A stretch of 33,401 nt of DNA from Methylobacterium longum (GTDB lineage: Bacteria > Pseudomonadota > Alphaproteobacteria > Rhizobiales > Beijerinckiaceae). Under the pieces are notes generated by a model. That model searched no databases. It saw only the letters and a list, made by a program, of their open reading frames with translations, and was not told where the DNA came from. Positions 8,191 through 15,674 of this stretch are shown here, piece by piece. The stretch's first letter is position 1. Every line of letters starts with the position of its first letter. The stretch lies in contig NZ_BPQS01000054.1 in the NCBI RefSeq assembly GCF_022179385.1, positions 1 to 33,401 on the forward strand. The letters run 5' to 3'. The position numbers were made by a program, and so were the translations under genes.

Positions 8191-8495
8191 CTGACCGCGA
8201 TGCCGGATGGCGGGCGCCTCGGGACCGGCAACGGGCAGCTCGGCTCCGCCGAGGCCCGGCATCATCGTACGTCCGCATCCGCGTGGGCGACACCGCGATC
8301 GGCGTGAGCCCGGAGGTCGCCGCCCGGGCCTTCGTTCCGTCCGTCACCACGAAGCCGCTCGGCCAGGGCGCCGGCCTCGGCCTCTCTATGATCGACGGGT
8401 TCGCCGGGCCGTCGGAGGGCCATGTGGATGGCCACGCGGAGGGCCACGCGGAAGGCCACGTCCGGATCGCGTCGCTCGCAGAGTCGCCGGGCAGG
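8191..8495 (+). pseudogene. Remnant of a sensor histidine kinase ATPase domain
   Basis: The plus strand encodes, in two frames, the recognisable ATP-binding core of a hybrid/PAS-type histidine kinase. Around 8200 the frame reads AMPDGGRL (the N/G1-box vicinity). From about 8262 another frame reads SSYVRIRVGDTAIGVSPEVA, followed by ARAFVPSVTTKPLGQGAGLG and LSMIDGFA (normally DTGIGM...FEPFFTTKPLGQGTGLGLSMIYGFA). At least one frameshift separates the two parts. The G2-type residues are altered, and the final strand is interrupted by an inserted run of Gly-His repeats made of 12-bp units, after which HVRIASLAESPG resumes. The upstream sensor and phospho-acceptor domains are missing. It is a relic without function. 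Confidence 0.7.
8418..8462 (+). repeat. 12-bp tandem repeat inside the kinase remnant
   Basis: Units GGCCATGTGGAT, GGCCACGCGGAG, GGCCACGCGGAA and a partial GGCCACGTC lie head to tail from 8418. They expand the single Gly-Gly-His of the ancestral kinase into GHVDGHAEGHAEGHV. Confidence 0.85.
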
Positions 8496-8498
8496 GAT

Positions 8499-8535
8499 GG
8501 CAGGCAGAAAGGCAGGCAGAAAGGCGGGCAGGAAA
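8499..8535 (+). repeat. 12-bp tandem repeat after the kinase remnant
   Basis: GGCAGGCAGAAA occurs at 8499 and 8511, followed by a variant GGCGGGCAGGAAA at 8523. It ends just before the stop codon of the convergent holin-like gene. Confidence 0.8.
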
Positions 8536-8541
8536 GCCGGA

Positions 8542-8955
8542 TCAGGCACCGGTTCGCGCGCCGTCCTTGGCGACTGTCCCGGTCACCTGCCGGACGTCCC
8601 GCTTGACCTCCCGCCACGTCCGCCACGGTTCCAGGTTCGACAGGGCCATCCGGCGCGCCCCGATCCAGCCGAGGCCGAGCGCCACGATCAGGAAGGGGGT
8701 CGCCACGATCAGCGCCGCCGGCGCCTCGGAACCCAGCAGCACGGCCAGCAGCTTCACCACGGCGTCGAGGCCGAGGAAGAAGGTGACGATCAGCAGGATC
8801 GGGATCGTCCCGACGATCGCGACCAGCGACACAAGGGTTCGGACGTTGCCGTCGACCTCGGTCCGCGCCAGCGTCAGCAGCGTCTCGACATGGGCCGCCC
8901 CCTGGCGCAAGGCCGCGACCAGCAGGGCCAGGGTTCCGTCGGGTGCGTGGCGCAT
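8542..8955 (-). CDS. Phage-holin-family (DUF1469-like) membrane protein
   Basis: This 137-residue protein is of the 'holin superfamily III / putative actinobacterial holin-X' type (DUF1469). An N-terminal amphipathic helix (LLVAALRQGAAHVETLLTLA) is followed by two membrane helices (TLVSLVAIVGTIPILLIVTF and ALIVATPFLIVALGLGWIGA) and a basic tail. Despite the family name, such proteins are common in ordinary chromosomes and are not evidence of a prophage; no lysis or structural genes are nearby. The Met at 8955 gives a normal N-terminus. The neighbouring minus-strand gene upstream also encodes a small membrane-anchored protein, and both may be envelope-associated. Confidence 0.7.
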   Translation of the reverse strand: MRHAPDGTLALLVAALRQGAAHVETLLTLARTEVDGNVRTLVSLVAIVGTIPILLIVTFFLGLDAVVKLLAVLLGSEAPAALIVATPFLIVALGLGWIGARRMALSNLEPWRTWREVKRDVRQVTGTVAKDGARTGA

Positions 8956-9036
8956 GGTGCGGGTTCGTCCTCTAGGTCTGTCTCTGGCGCGCCCTGGCCA
9001 ACGGGGCCGCCGGCGGAAGCGTTCCGCCCGCACGGT

Positions 9037-9465
9037 TCACAGCCACAGCAGCACGGCGCCGAGGAGCAGCAGCGTCGCGGCGGCCGCCAGCATGATGGCC
9101 CGGTTGACGCCGGCCCGGTCATCCGGGCCCGCGAGCGGCGGCACCATCGGGGCCGCGGGGCGATTCGCCGCCGGTGCTGTGGTCGCGCCGCCGCCGTCGG
9201 CCGGCCGGACCGGCGGGGCGGGCTTGGATTCGGGGGCCGGGAGCACCAGCGATGGCGCGACCGGCCGCTCCACGGGCGGCCCGAAGGCGTCGGGCTCGAC
9301 GCTCACGCCCGCCGTCTCGAGCTCCAGCATCACCAGGACGAGCGCATCGACGTCCATCTGCTCCACCGGCAGCGCGGCCCGCAGGTCGTCCGCCGAGAGG
9401 CCGCCCCGGGCCCGCCCGAGGGCGATCAGGCGGTCGAGCGTCCCGCGATCGATGGTCTGCGACAT
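9037..9465 (-). CDS. Membrane-anchored protein with sigma-70 region 1.1-like domain
   Basis: This is a 142-residue protein in three parts. Residues about 8-58 (DRLIALGRARGGLSADDLRA and the following ALPVEQMDVDALVLVMLELE, AGVSVEPD) closely follow the pattern of sigma-70 region 1.1, the autoinhibitory N-terminal domain of primary sigma factors. A Pro/Ala-rich linker (about 60-115) comes next. One hydrophobic helix (RAIMLAAAATLLLLGAVLLWL) ends the protein at its C-terminus. No DNA- or polymerase-binding sigma regions are present, so it is not a sigma factor. A tail-anchored region 1.1 could bind core polymerase or a DNA-mimic partner at the membrane, but that is speculation. The start ATG at 9465 is well placed. 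Third-position GC is high and supports real coding. Confidence 0.7.
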   Translation of the reverse strand: MSQTIDRGTLDRLIALGRARGGLSADDLRAALPVEQMDVDALVLVMLELETAGVSVEPDAFGPPVERPVAPSLVLPAPESKPAPPVRPADGGGATTAPAANRPAAPMVPPLAGPDDRAGVNRAIMLAAAATLLLLGAVLLWL

Positions 9466-9500
9466 GCCCCGCCTCCTCCGCGTCCCGCCCGCCGCGACCC

Positions 9501-9530
9501 CCCCCCGCAGGAGAACCCCCCGCAGGAGAA
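9501..9530. repeat. 15-bp tandem duplication
   Basis: CCCCCCGCAGGAGAA is repeated exactly at 9501 and 9516. It lies just upstream of the minus-strand start at 9465, so it would sit in the 5' leader or promoter of that gene. Confidence 0.85.
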
Positions 9531-9692
9531 CCCGTCACGCCGGCCGCGGTTTACCGGACGCCCGGAGCCCGTGCGCCCGTCGGAGCCGTCCCGGCCCCCG
9601 GTATGCCGGATCGCCCCGACGTCCGAACGGCGTTCGATGGTTCAGCGCCGTTGCGCTGACGGCGCGGTTGGGCTAGGGAATGGCCACGGCCA

Positions 9693-9769
9693 GCACCCGT
9701 AGCTCAGCTGGATAGAGCGTTGCCCTCCGAAGGCAAAGGTCACACGTTCGAATCGTGTCGGGTGCGCCA
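9693..9769 (+). tRNA. tRNA-Arg(CCG)
   Basis: The 77-base sequence folds into a complete cloverleaf. The acceptor stem pairs GCACCCG with CGGGTGC, the D arm GCTC with GAGC, the anticodon stem TTGCC with GGCAA around loop CTCCGAA (anticodon CCG, reading CGG arginine codons), and the T stem ACACG with CGTGT around TTCGAAT. A G discriminator and genomically encoded CCA end at 9769. It marks the boundary between orderly genes to the left and a mosaic of fragments to the right, as expected of a tRNA used as an integration site. No integrase and no duplicate of its 3' end are visible in the window. Confidence 0.97.
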
Positions 9770-10296
9770 ATCTTCTCAATGACTTAGCCTGCGTTTTGGC
9801 TCAGTCGCTAACCTCCTAGCGACCACATAGCGACCAGCAGCCCACAATTCGAAACCAAGCGCGGGCATCGATTGGGCCTTCGTTCGGGTGGTGTATGTAA
9901 GAGGCCCCCGCTGGCTTGGCCCTGCCCGATCGAGAGGCGGGCCCCCTCCCCCACCCGGCATCGGACCAACGGGGTACACACCCCCGGCCTACTTCTTGCG
10001 GTCCCGCTCGCGCAGATAGGTCAGAAAATCGAATTCACCGCCCTGTGCTCGGCGGGGTTGCCTGTGCCGTCCGCAGTTGCTGGTTCGGCGGATTATCCTC
10101 AGGTGCCGTGACTCCCCCGGCCCAATCGGCCTGAGGACAGTGGTCGCGCTCCAGCAGTAGGGCCCTAACCTCAAACTGGCACTCGATGTCAGCCAACTGA
10201 GCGCCCGGGGTGTGAGGCCGCTAACAGAAACAGGTGACGCAACACAGCAGGCTCTGACGCAATCACGCTGCAACAGGGTCTGCTTACATCGGCGCC
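9770..10296. other. Gene-poor region after the tRNA with degenerate coding remnants
   Basis: No intact gene is supportable in these 527 bp. The minus strand between about 10035 and 10222 reads, without a start codon, a natural-looking sequence (AQLADIECQFEV, ALLLERDHCPQADWAG) that I cannot assign. A further minus-strand tail in another frame reads FDFLTYLRERDRKK and stops at 9989; that tail belongs to the direct repeat shared with about 12057. Together they suggest a broken small gene. Confidence 0.4.
9958..10027 (+). repeat. Direct repeat, copy A (about 70-80 bp)
   Basis: From GGCATCGGACCAACGGGGT through the shared CTACTTCTTG and GTCCCGCTCGCGCAGATAGG blocks to TCAGAAA, this copy matches the one at 12057-12127 with only a few differences. 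On the minus strand both encode an identical protein tail (FLTYLRERD-x-KK) followed by a short GGGG/CCCC hairpin, so they look like the duplicated 3' end of one gene with its terminator. The two copies are 2.1 kb apart in the same orientation. Confidence 0.75.
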
Positions 10297-10521
10297 ATGA
10301 CAGGTCTCAGCCTCTCCCCGGCCCGGATCCCGGGCTTTCGCCTGCTCTGGTGCCCTTTGGCCCTGAGCTTTGCCATCGTGGCCCTGACAGTCGCCTGGCT
10401 CACTCGGCCGCGCGTCCTCGACTTTGACAGCAGCGGCTTTCTCGCGTCCGCCATTGGCGCAGTAGGTGTGCTGCTGGCCTTATCAGCACTGCCACTGCCA
10501 TCAGTCGTGCCGGAGGAGTGA
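10297..10521 (+). CDS. Putative small membrane protein, 74 residues
   Basis: The product has two clear hydrophobic stretches (CPLALSFAIVALTVAWL at about 19-35, and SAIGAVGVLLALSALPL at about 51-67) joined by a short polar loop, a plausible two-helix membrane protein. Codon third positions are moderately G/C. No good ribosome site precedes the ATG, and I recognise no family. It is convergent with the SDR-like gene downstream. It could be a chance reading frame in this fragment-rich region. Confidence 0.38.
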   Translation: MTGLSLSPARIPGFRLLWCPLALSFAIVALTVAWLTRPRVLDFDSSGFLASAIGAVGVLLALSALPLPSVVPEE

Positions 10522-10538
10522 CAAGGCAGGATGGCCAA

Positions 10539-10560
10539 CTCGCCACTATTGGCCGGCGAG
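10539..10560. terminator. Possible bidirectional hairpin between convergent genes
   Basis: CTCGCC (10539-10544) pairs with GGCGAG (10555-10560) around a 10-base loop, between the stop codons of the plus-strand membrane protein and the minus-strand SDR. There is no T-run, so terminator function is uncertain. Confidence 0.3.
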
Positions 10561-10574
10561 AGTGATGGCGCCTG

Positions 10575-11162
10575 TCAGCCGAGTTTCCCGACAGCGTAGC
10601 GGATCGCGCAGCCGGGTCCCGTCCAGGCCAGAGCCTCGTCAAAGTGGCGGCACAGGGATGCCACATCCACCCGCAGCGCCTCGTTGAAATCATCAGCACG
10701 GCTCGCCTCGGGATCGAAGTAGCCCGGCCGCAGGCACACGGCCGGATTGCCCGTCTGATCCGCCCAGGCACGTACCAGAGCCTCCCCGGCAAGCTTCGAG
10801 GCGGCGTACCACGTCATCCGGTCCGACAAGCCCCAGGTCGGGGCATCGGCCCAGACAGAGCTGGCGAGAATGAGCCGGCGCACGTCCGCCCTGAGGCAGG
10901 CCCCCACCACCGTCAGGGTCGCCAGTGTGTTGCCATAGCTGCCGCTCTCGAACGACGAACCGGGATCCGGATCGGCCGCGAGATGCACCACAGTCTCGAC
11001 TCCTGCGAAGGCTGAGGCGCAGGCGTCAGGTCCTTGGAGGAGATCAGCAATGAGGTCAGCGTCAACGCGGTCGAGCCCGACCACAGTGCGGCCTTGCCAG
11101 TGCTGTAGCAGCGTACGTCCTATTCGTCCGGCGGCTCCGGTGATCAGGATCGTGCTCGGCAC
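10575..11162 (-). CDS. NAD(P)-dependent epimerase/dehydratase (extended SDR), short
   Basis: This is a 195-residue Rossmann-fold protein of the epimerase/dehydratase SDR family. It has the nucleotide-binding TGAAGRIG (residues about 8-15), the acidic residue ending beta-2 (VVGLDRVDAD), VVHLAADPDP, LASSVWAD and the active-site YAASK (Tyr-x-x-x-Lys). The start is a GTG at 11162 with AGGAG six bases upstream. Family members usually have 260-330 residues. This one stops soon after the substrate-domain start (RPGYFDPEA and about 35 further residues), so it is either a compact member resembling uronate dehydrogenases or a 3'-truncated gene. Substrate cannot be named. It stands alone among degraded neighbours. 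Confidence 0.72.
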   Translation of the reverse strand: MPSTILITGAAGRIGRTLLQHWQGRTVVGLDRVDADLIADLLQGPDACASAFAGVETVVHLAADPDPGSSFESGSYGNTLATLTVVGACLRADVRRLILASSVWADAPTWGLSDRMTWYAASKLAGEALVRAWADQTGNPAVCLRPGYFDPEASRADDFNEALRVDVASLCRHFDEALAWTGPGCAIRYAVGKLG

Positions 11163-11394
11163 TGGGGCTCCTCTCAGGGTTCGACAGCCGCGTCATGAAG
11201 AAATCCGAGGTGCGCAGCCAGGTTCAGAGTGCCTTCCTGGGCCCGTGTCGCGCTACGCTGTCCCATCATTGGGGTTCCTCGCTGCGGCTGGGCTCTGCCT
11301 CTGCTGAAGCGCAAGATCCTGAGCGCAGCGGCCGTTTCGACGCACGTTCGCGCCAAGCCTGCTCGAGGCTGCGCCTGAGGCTCGCCTGCGTCAC

Positions 11395-11891
11395 CTAGGC
11401 AAATTGGATCCGCAGCGGCGGGGGCGGCCAGCCTTCCAGCCTTCGGCGGAGAATGTCCTTGGCGCGCAGGCCCATGCGAAGGGCAGAAGGTGCCAGTCCC
11501 CAGGGCGGCACCGAGGCGAGTAGGGCCATGCCGGCCGGCTTACCTCCCGTCCGCACCCAGTTCTGGACGACGGCACCGCCGAGCGAATGGCCGACGACGA
11601 GCAGGCCGCCAATCCTGCCGGAGGGCCGTTCCACGTCACGGGCGTTGTCGGCCAGCCGCCAGGAAGCGATCCGCTTGTGTCTCTGGCTTCCGCCGTGTCC
11701 GCGGAGGCTGACCGCGTAGGCCTCGAACCCGCTTCCGCGAAGTAGGGCAGGATGTTTTCATCCCAGATCCATGCCCCGACAGAGATGCCGTGCACGAACA
11801 GCAGCCGCTGCCGGTATCGTGCGGTGCACGGTTTCCGGTCGGTAATCTCAAGGCTCGGGCTTCCACCCCGAGATGTAATCATGCTCAACAA
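11395..11891 (-). pseudogene. Frameshifted alpha/beta hydrolase
   Basis: Two minus-strand frames join into one alpha/beta-hydrolase. From the ATG at 11891 the first frame gives RLLFVHGISVGAWIWDEN (oxyanion-hole HG motif) to YFAEAG. At about 11728 a one-base deletion shifts the frame, and the second continues GFEAYAVSLRGHGGS, then LLVVGHSLGGAVVQNW, the nucleophile elbow with Ser in GHSLGG. The second frame ends at 11395 soon after the expected central region, so the acid and histidine of the catalytic triad are not seen and the 3' end also appears lost. As it stands it cannot make a functional hydrolase. Confidence 0.75.
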
Positions 11892-12497
11892 GCTGTCTGT
11901 GTGACGGGAGCGATGTGTAGGGCACCAACGCAGCCGCCCGCAGGTTGAGCCTGGGCCTGCTCATATCGGCCCATCTGTGGACCAGCGCCGACCCAATCCA
12001 GACTTCAGGCTGTTTCTGTTTCTATGTTCGCCTCAAGGCGCCGATCAGGCCCCGGGGCATCGGACCAACGGGGTGCCCACCCCCTCGCCTACTTCTTGGG
12101 GTCCCGCTCGCGCAGATAGGTCAGAAAGCAGAATCCGACGTTCTGGTGATCTACCCATACCCGATCGGAGCTGCGGGCTTGCCAACCTGAGGTAGGCTGA
12201 TTGGAATGACTTGGTCGGTTGGCGCCGATTAACGGCACGAGGTCATACAGCAGTGACAATTTGGTGTCCGCACTGAGGTCTCTTGCCGAACCTTGACGCG
12301 CCTTCGGAAGGTCCGCTTGCCGGCAGTCTGAGGAGCCCTGAACGACGGAACCTGGCCGATGAACCTGGCCGGAAGCGGCCAGTCCGCATTTGGACTCCCA
12401 ACGCCGAAAGCAGACATGGAGCTTTTCGTCAGCGGAGCAAATCTTGTCCAAAATTCGCGATTGTTTGCATGTCGTTTACCGGCATCGACGAGCGAAC
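11892..12497. other. Gene-free region containing direct-repeat copy B
   Basis: About 600 bp hold no supportable gene on either strand. The reading frames here are short, lack ribosome sites and resemble nothing I know. The only recognisable structure is the repeat copy at 12057-12127. Base composition is lower in GC and less coding-like than the flanking genes. Confidence 0.5.
12057..12127 (+). repeat. Direct repeat, copy B
   Basis: This matches copy A at 9958-10027, sharing GCATCGGACCAACGGGGT, GCCTACTTCTTG and GTCCCGCTCGCGCAGATAGG. On the minus strand it encodes the protein tail FLTYLRERDPKK and a stop, followed by a GGGG...CCCC hairpin. The copies bracket the SDR and the broken hydrolase. 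Confidence 0.75.
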
Positions 12498-13601
12498 TCA
12501 GGAGATTCCCAACCCCCGGATCAGCAGCAGGCTCGTCACCACCAGCACCACCAGCGAGCCGGTGACGGCGAGCGTCACCCGGCCGCCGACGCGGGCGAGC
12601 ACGCGCACGTCCACGCCGAGGCCGAGGGCGGCCATCGAGAGCACCGTCAGGAAACCGGCTAGCCGGGTGAGCGGCGTCACGGCGGCATCTGGGATCAGGC
12701 CAAGGGAGTGGGCGCTGGCGAGCGCCAAGAAGCCGAGGATGAACCACGGCACCAGCTTGGTAAAGCCGAGCCGCCCAGTCTTCGCTGCCCCCGGCTGGGA
12801 TCCGACCTCCTGGGGCAGGCGGGCGGCGATCAGCGAGAAGAACACTACGACGGGGCCGAGCATCAGCACGCGCACGAGCTTGACCAGCGTACCGACTTGG
12901 GTGCTCAGCAGGCTCACCGGGACGGTGGCGGCGAGCACCTGCGGCACGGCGTAGACGGTCAGTCCGGCGAGCACGCCGTACTGGTTGTCGCTCATCCCGG
13001 CGAGCGGCACGAACAGCGGCAACCCGAGCACCATCAGCACGCCGAGCACCGCGGTGAAGGCAATCGAAGCGGCGATGTCCCGCGGCTCGGCCCCGATCAC
13101 CGGTGCGACCGCGGCGATGGCCGAGTTGCCGCAGATCGCATTGCCGCAGGCGACCAGGATTGCCATCCGCGCTGGAAGGCCGAGGGTCCGGCAGATGAAG
13201 ACGCTCGCGCTGATGCCGATGACTACGGTGCCGACGATGCCGGCGAGGAGCGCGGGGCCGGAAGCGAGGATCGCGCCGAGGCTAAGAGAGGCACCGAGCA
13301 GCACAACGGCGACCTCCAGCAGCTGCTTGGCCGAGAAGGCGATGCCAGTGCGGAAGCGCGCGTCCGGCGTCCAGGCGGTGCGCACGGCGATGCCGAGCAG
13401 GATCGCCATCACCAGCGCCTCGACGTAGGGGTGGTCGAGCCAGTGCTCCTCCAGGGCCTGGGCCGCTACCGCGACGAGGGTGATGGCGCCGCACAGAACC
13501 AAGCCCGGCACCACCGAGACCGTATTCGCCGCGTTGGGCCTCCGGCTGTCGGCCGCCGGGAGTTCGGGACAGGGCGCTTTCTGGGACGCGTCAGGGCTCA
13601 C
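12498..13601 (-). CDS. YeiH-family putative sulfate exporter
   Basis: This is a roughly 367-residue integral membrane protein of the YeiH/UPF0324 family. Typical features are about ten hydrophobic helices, the CGNAICGNSAIAAVAPVI loop near the middle, and FSAKQLLEVAVVLLGASLSL. Homologues are annotated as sulfate exporters because they accompany sulfite- or taurine-oxidising genes, though transport is experimentally thin. Here the sulfite dehydrogenase genes sorA/sorB lie about 420 bp beyond its 5' end, on the same strand, with only a small plus-strand gene between, so removal of sulfate made from sulfite is a reasonable role. The start is uncertain: GTG 13601 avoids a long unlike-family extension, but no strong ribosome site is seen, and related proteins start close to the first helix. 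Confidence 0.83.
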   Translation of the reverse strand: MSPDASQKAPCPELPAADSRRPNAANTVSVVPGLVLCGAITLVAVAAQALEEHWLDHPYVEALVMAILLGIAVRTAWTPDARFRTGIAFSAKQLLEVAVVLLGASLSLGAILASGPALLAGIVGTVVIGISASVFICRTLGLPARMAILVACGNAICGNSAIAAVAPVIGAEPRDIAASIAFTAVLGVLMVLGLPLFVPLAGMSDNQYGVLAGLTVYAVPQVLAATVPVSLLSTQVGTLVKLVRVLMLGPVVVFFSLIAARLPQEVGSQPGAAKTGRLGFTKLVPWFILGFLALASAHSLGLIPDAAVTPLTRLAGFLTVLSMAALGLGVDVRVLARVGGRVTLAVTGSLVVLVVTSLLLIRGLGIS

Positions 13602-13736
13602 GGGACAATGTCTCGGCTCGTCGGGAAGAAAATGATCGCCGTACGGCGCGCGGGGAGAAGGACATCCTAAGCCTGGGTGGAAGTTCGGAAAACGCGTCCG
13701 TTGAACGAAACGGGTCCAAGCGCGACATTGCCATCC

Positions 13737-14003
13737 ATGCGCAGCATCTCCGACACCCATCCGGCTACCCTCGCCACGCCCTTCGTGGCGCCCATGGCGT
13801 TCGACCCCTTTGGCGAGTTCGTGACCGCCGGCATGGTCGGCACCTGCCCGAGCGGCACCGGGGACCGGACCGCCCGGTGGATCGGCAGCGCGGTATTCTG
13901 GAGCCTGGCGCTGGCGACCCTGGCCGGCCGCATCTACGCCTACGACATGCCGGTGGTCTCGCAGGTGGCGGCCTACGCCACGCAGGTCGTCGCCCTGCGC
14001 TGA
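13737..14003 (+). CDS. Hypothetical protein with one membrane helix, 88 residues
   Basis: The plus-strand frame has almost exclusively G/C third positions, which picks it over the overlapping minus-strand frame. The product has a polar N-terminus (FDPFGEFVTAGMVGTCPSGT) and a hydrophobic segment (WIGSAVFWSLALATLAGRIY) followed by a short tail. The ATG at 13737 lacks a clear ribosome site; a GTG at 13677 would add 20 residues. It is convergent with sorB, with stop codons only 19 bp apart, and divergent from the exporter gene. No family is recognised; a membrane partner of the sulfite module is possible but unsupported. Confidence 0.5.
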   Translation: MRSISDTHPATLATPFVAPMAFDPFGEFVTAGMVGTCPSGTGDRTARWIGSAVFWSLALATLAGRIYAYDMPVVSQVAAYATQVVALR

Positions 14004-14022
14004 GGCGGGATACCCGAACCAC

Positions 14023-14334
14023 TCAATACGCGTCCGCGAGGTAGGCGGAGATCGCCTTGGCGTCGGCTTCGCCGATCGGTGCGTGATAGACCTTGACCAT
14101 CTTGGTCACCTCGCTCTCCCAGAACGCCTTGCCCTTTCCCGGCGGTTGCATCGTGACGTAGTCGATCGAGTGGCAGGACATGCAGTTGGCCTGCGCCGCC
14201 TCCAGTCCAGTCTCGTGGCTCTTGAGCGGCTTGAACTGCGCCGTCGGCTCGGGCAGCGCGTAGGTCTTCGGGGCGGCTTGCGCCGCGCCGGACGCGAGCA
14301 CCAAGCCGGTCGCAAACGATCTGACGAGAAACAT
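14023..14334 (-). CDS. sorB: Sulfite dehydrogenase cytochrome c subunit SorB
   Basis: This 103-residue periplasmic cytochrome c has a signal peptide (residues 1-20, cleavage after AAQA), a single haem-binding CMSCH (Cys51, Cys54, His55) and a likely distal ligand Met79 in EVTKMVKVY. Length and the ISAYLADAY ending match SorB, which takes electrons from the molybdenum subunit and passes them to the respiratory chain. It starts 13 bp after the sorA stop and has GAGGGGG upstream, so the two are one operon in the classical sorAB order. The N-terminus at 14334 is fixed by the signal peptide. Confidence 0.88.
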   Translation of the reverse strand: MFLVRSFATGLVLASGAAQAAPKTYALPEPTAQFKPLKSHETGLEAAQANCMSCHSIDYVTMQPPGKGKAFWESEVTKMVKVYHAPIGEADAKAISAYLADAY

Positions 14335-14347
14335 CGGACAAGCCCCC

Positions 14348-15529
14348 TCAAGACACCTGGATTTTAGTGGTCTCCACCACGTTGCGCAGGTAGCCGGCCG
14401 GGTTCCAGCTTGCCTCCATCGGCTGGCTAGCGCCGTCGTTCCCCGTCGCCTTGACCCGGATGGCATGCGCTCCAGGCGACAGGTCCACAGCGAGCGTCCA
14501 GGGCCGGAACGAATAGCGCCCGAGATCCTGCCCGAGCTTGGCCGGCATCCAGCTCCTGCCGTCGTCGGTGGAGACCTCCACACCCTTGATCCCCGAACCG
14601 CCGTCGAACGCGATACCGCGCAGCTCAGCCCTGCCGGACTTCAGCGTCGCCCCGTCGGCGAGGTTGGTCACGAACGAGCGTATGGTGAAGCGCCCGATCG
14701 GCCTGGTCGCGGCCGACGCCTTGCCGGGCTCGGTGCAGGCGCAAGGATTGTCCGGGATGCGATACGCTGACTTCATCCAGAACCCCTCGAACGGCTTGTC
14801 GAGGACGGTTACGGCGTTGAGGTGCTTGACCCAATAGGTCCCGTAGAAGCCTGGCACGACCAAGCGCAGCGGATAGCCATTGAGCCAGGGCAGGTCCTCT
14901 CCGTTCATGGCGAGCGCCAGCATTACCTCGCCGTCATTGGCGTGTTCGATCGGCAGCGCCTTGGCGAAGTCCGGCGTCTCGGGGATTACCGGCCCGTCGA
15001 GCCCCTCAAACGAAACCTGAACCGCGCCGGCCTTCACCCCGGCTTTGTCGAGCACTGCCTTAAGCGGCACACCGGTCCAGCGGGCGTTGCCCATCGCGCC
15101 GTTGGCGAGCTGCCCACCGGCCATCCGCGGCTCGAAGAATCCGCGGGAATTTCCGGAGCACTGGTTGACCGCCACGATGTCGGATTGCGGCATCGCCTTG
15201 AGGTCGATGAGGGAAAGCGTCAGCGGCTTGTCCACCAAACCCTTGATCTCCACCCGGAACGCCTCCGGATCGATCTTGGTGGGGATGTCAGCTAAGTGAT
15301 AGCGCACGAAGAACGCATCGTTTTTGGTGATCACGCCCTCGTCGAACACGGAGAACGGCGTCTCGAGCTGCGGCGGCCGGGCCGTCATCTGCAGCAACGG
15401 GCGTTTTCCCGGGTAGGCCACCAAGTTGCGCGCACCGTTCCCAAAGGGGAGGTTGACCTCGTCGGCCATGGCCGAGCGGCCGGCGAGCGCAAGGGCGCCC
15501 ACGCCGAACAGCACATCACGTCTCAGCAT
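14348..15529 (-). CDS. sorA: Sulfite:cytochrome c oxidoreductase molybdopterin subunit SorA
   Basis: This 393-residue periplasmic enzyme oxidises sulfite to sulfate. The N-terminus (MLRRDVLFGVGALALAGRSA) is a Tat-like signal, as needed for a cofactor-loaded protein. The sulfite-oxidase molybdopterin domain spans about 65-265, with the molybdenum-ligand Cys124 in VNQCSGNSRG and the conserved LRLVVPGFYGTYWVKHL. The C-terminal Mo-co dimerisation domain (about 285-390) contains GIKGVEVSTDDGRSW. The start at 15529 is preceded by GGGGG. The pairing with sorB distinguishes it from plant-type sulfite oxidase and from SoxCD, whose sox partners are absent. It may detoxify sulfite or harvest energy from sulfite released from organosulfonates. 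Confidence 0.92.
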   Translation of the reverse strand: MLRRDVLFGVGALALAGRSAMADEVNLPFGNGARNLVAYPGKRPLLQMTARPPQLETPFSVFDEGVITKNDAFFVRYHLADIPTKIDPEAFRVEIKGLVDKPLTLSLIDLKAMPQSDIVAVNQCSGNSRGFFEPRMAGGQLANGAMGNARWTGVPLKAVLDKAGVKAGAVQVSFEGLDGPVIPETPDFAKALPIEHANDGEVMLALAMNGEDLPWLNGYPLRLVVPGFYGTYWVKHLNAVTVLDKPFEGFWMKSAYRIPDNPCACTEPGKASAATRPIGRFTIRSFVTNLADGATLKSGRAELRGIAFDGGSGIKGVEVSTDDGRSWMPAKLGQDLGRYSFRPWTLAVDLSPGAHAIRVKATGNDGASQPMEASWNPAGYLRNVVETTKIQVS

Positions 15530-15674
15530 TTTTTACCCCCACGTTTTTGTGTACATCACCGCACGAACCGCCAGAAGAACTTCGGCCACGACTCGTCGTC
15601 TCGGAGCGTTGCATGCCAGCCCGGAACGATTAGGCTGGATGTGCTGGATTAGCGATCAAAACATCACCTCCAGC

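Noticed and set aside
8542..8955. Prophage indicated by a 'holin' gene
   Set aside because: This holin-like family is widespread in chromosomes and no other phage genes are present.
9776..9979. Possible integrase C-terminus next to the tRNA
   Set aside because: The minus-strand frame is short and lacks the R-H-R-Y residues of tyrosine recombinases; no integrase can be supported.
12708..13670. 320-codon plus-strand frame opposite the YeiH-type exporter
   Set aside because: Antisense shadow caused by high GC; charged low-complexity product, no motif, no ribosome site.
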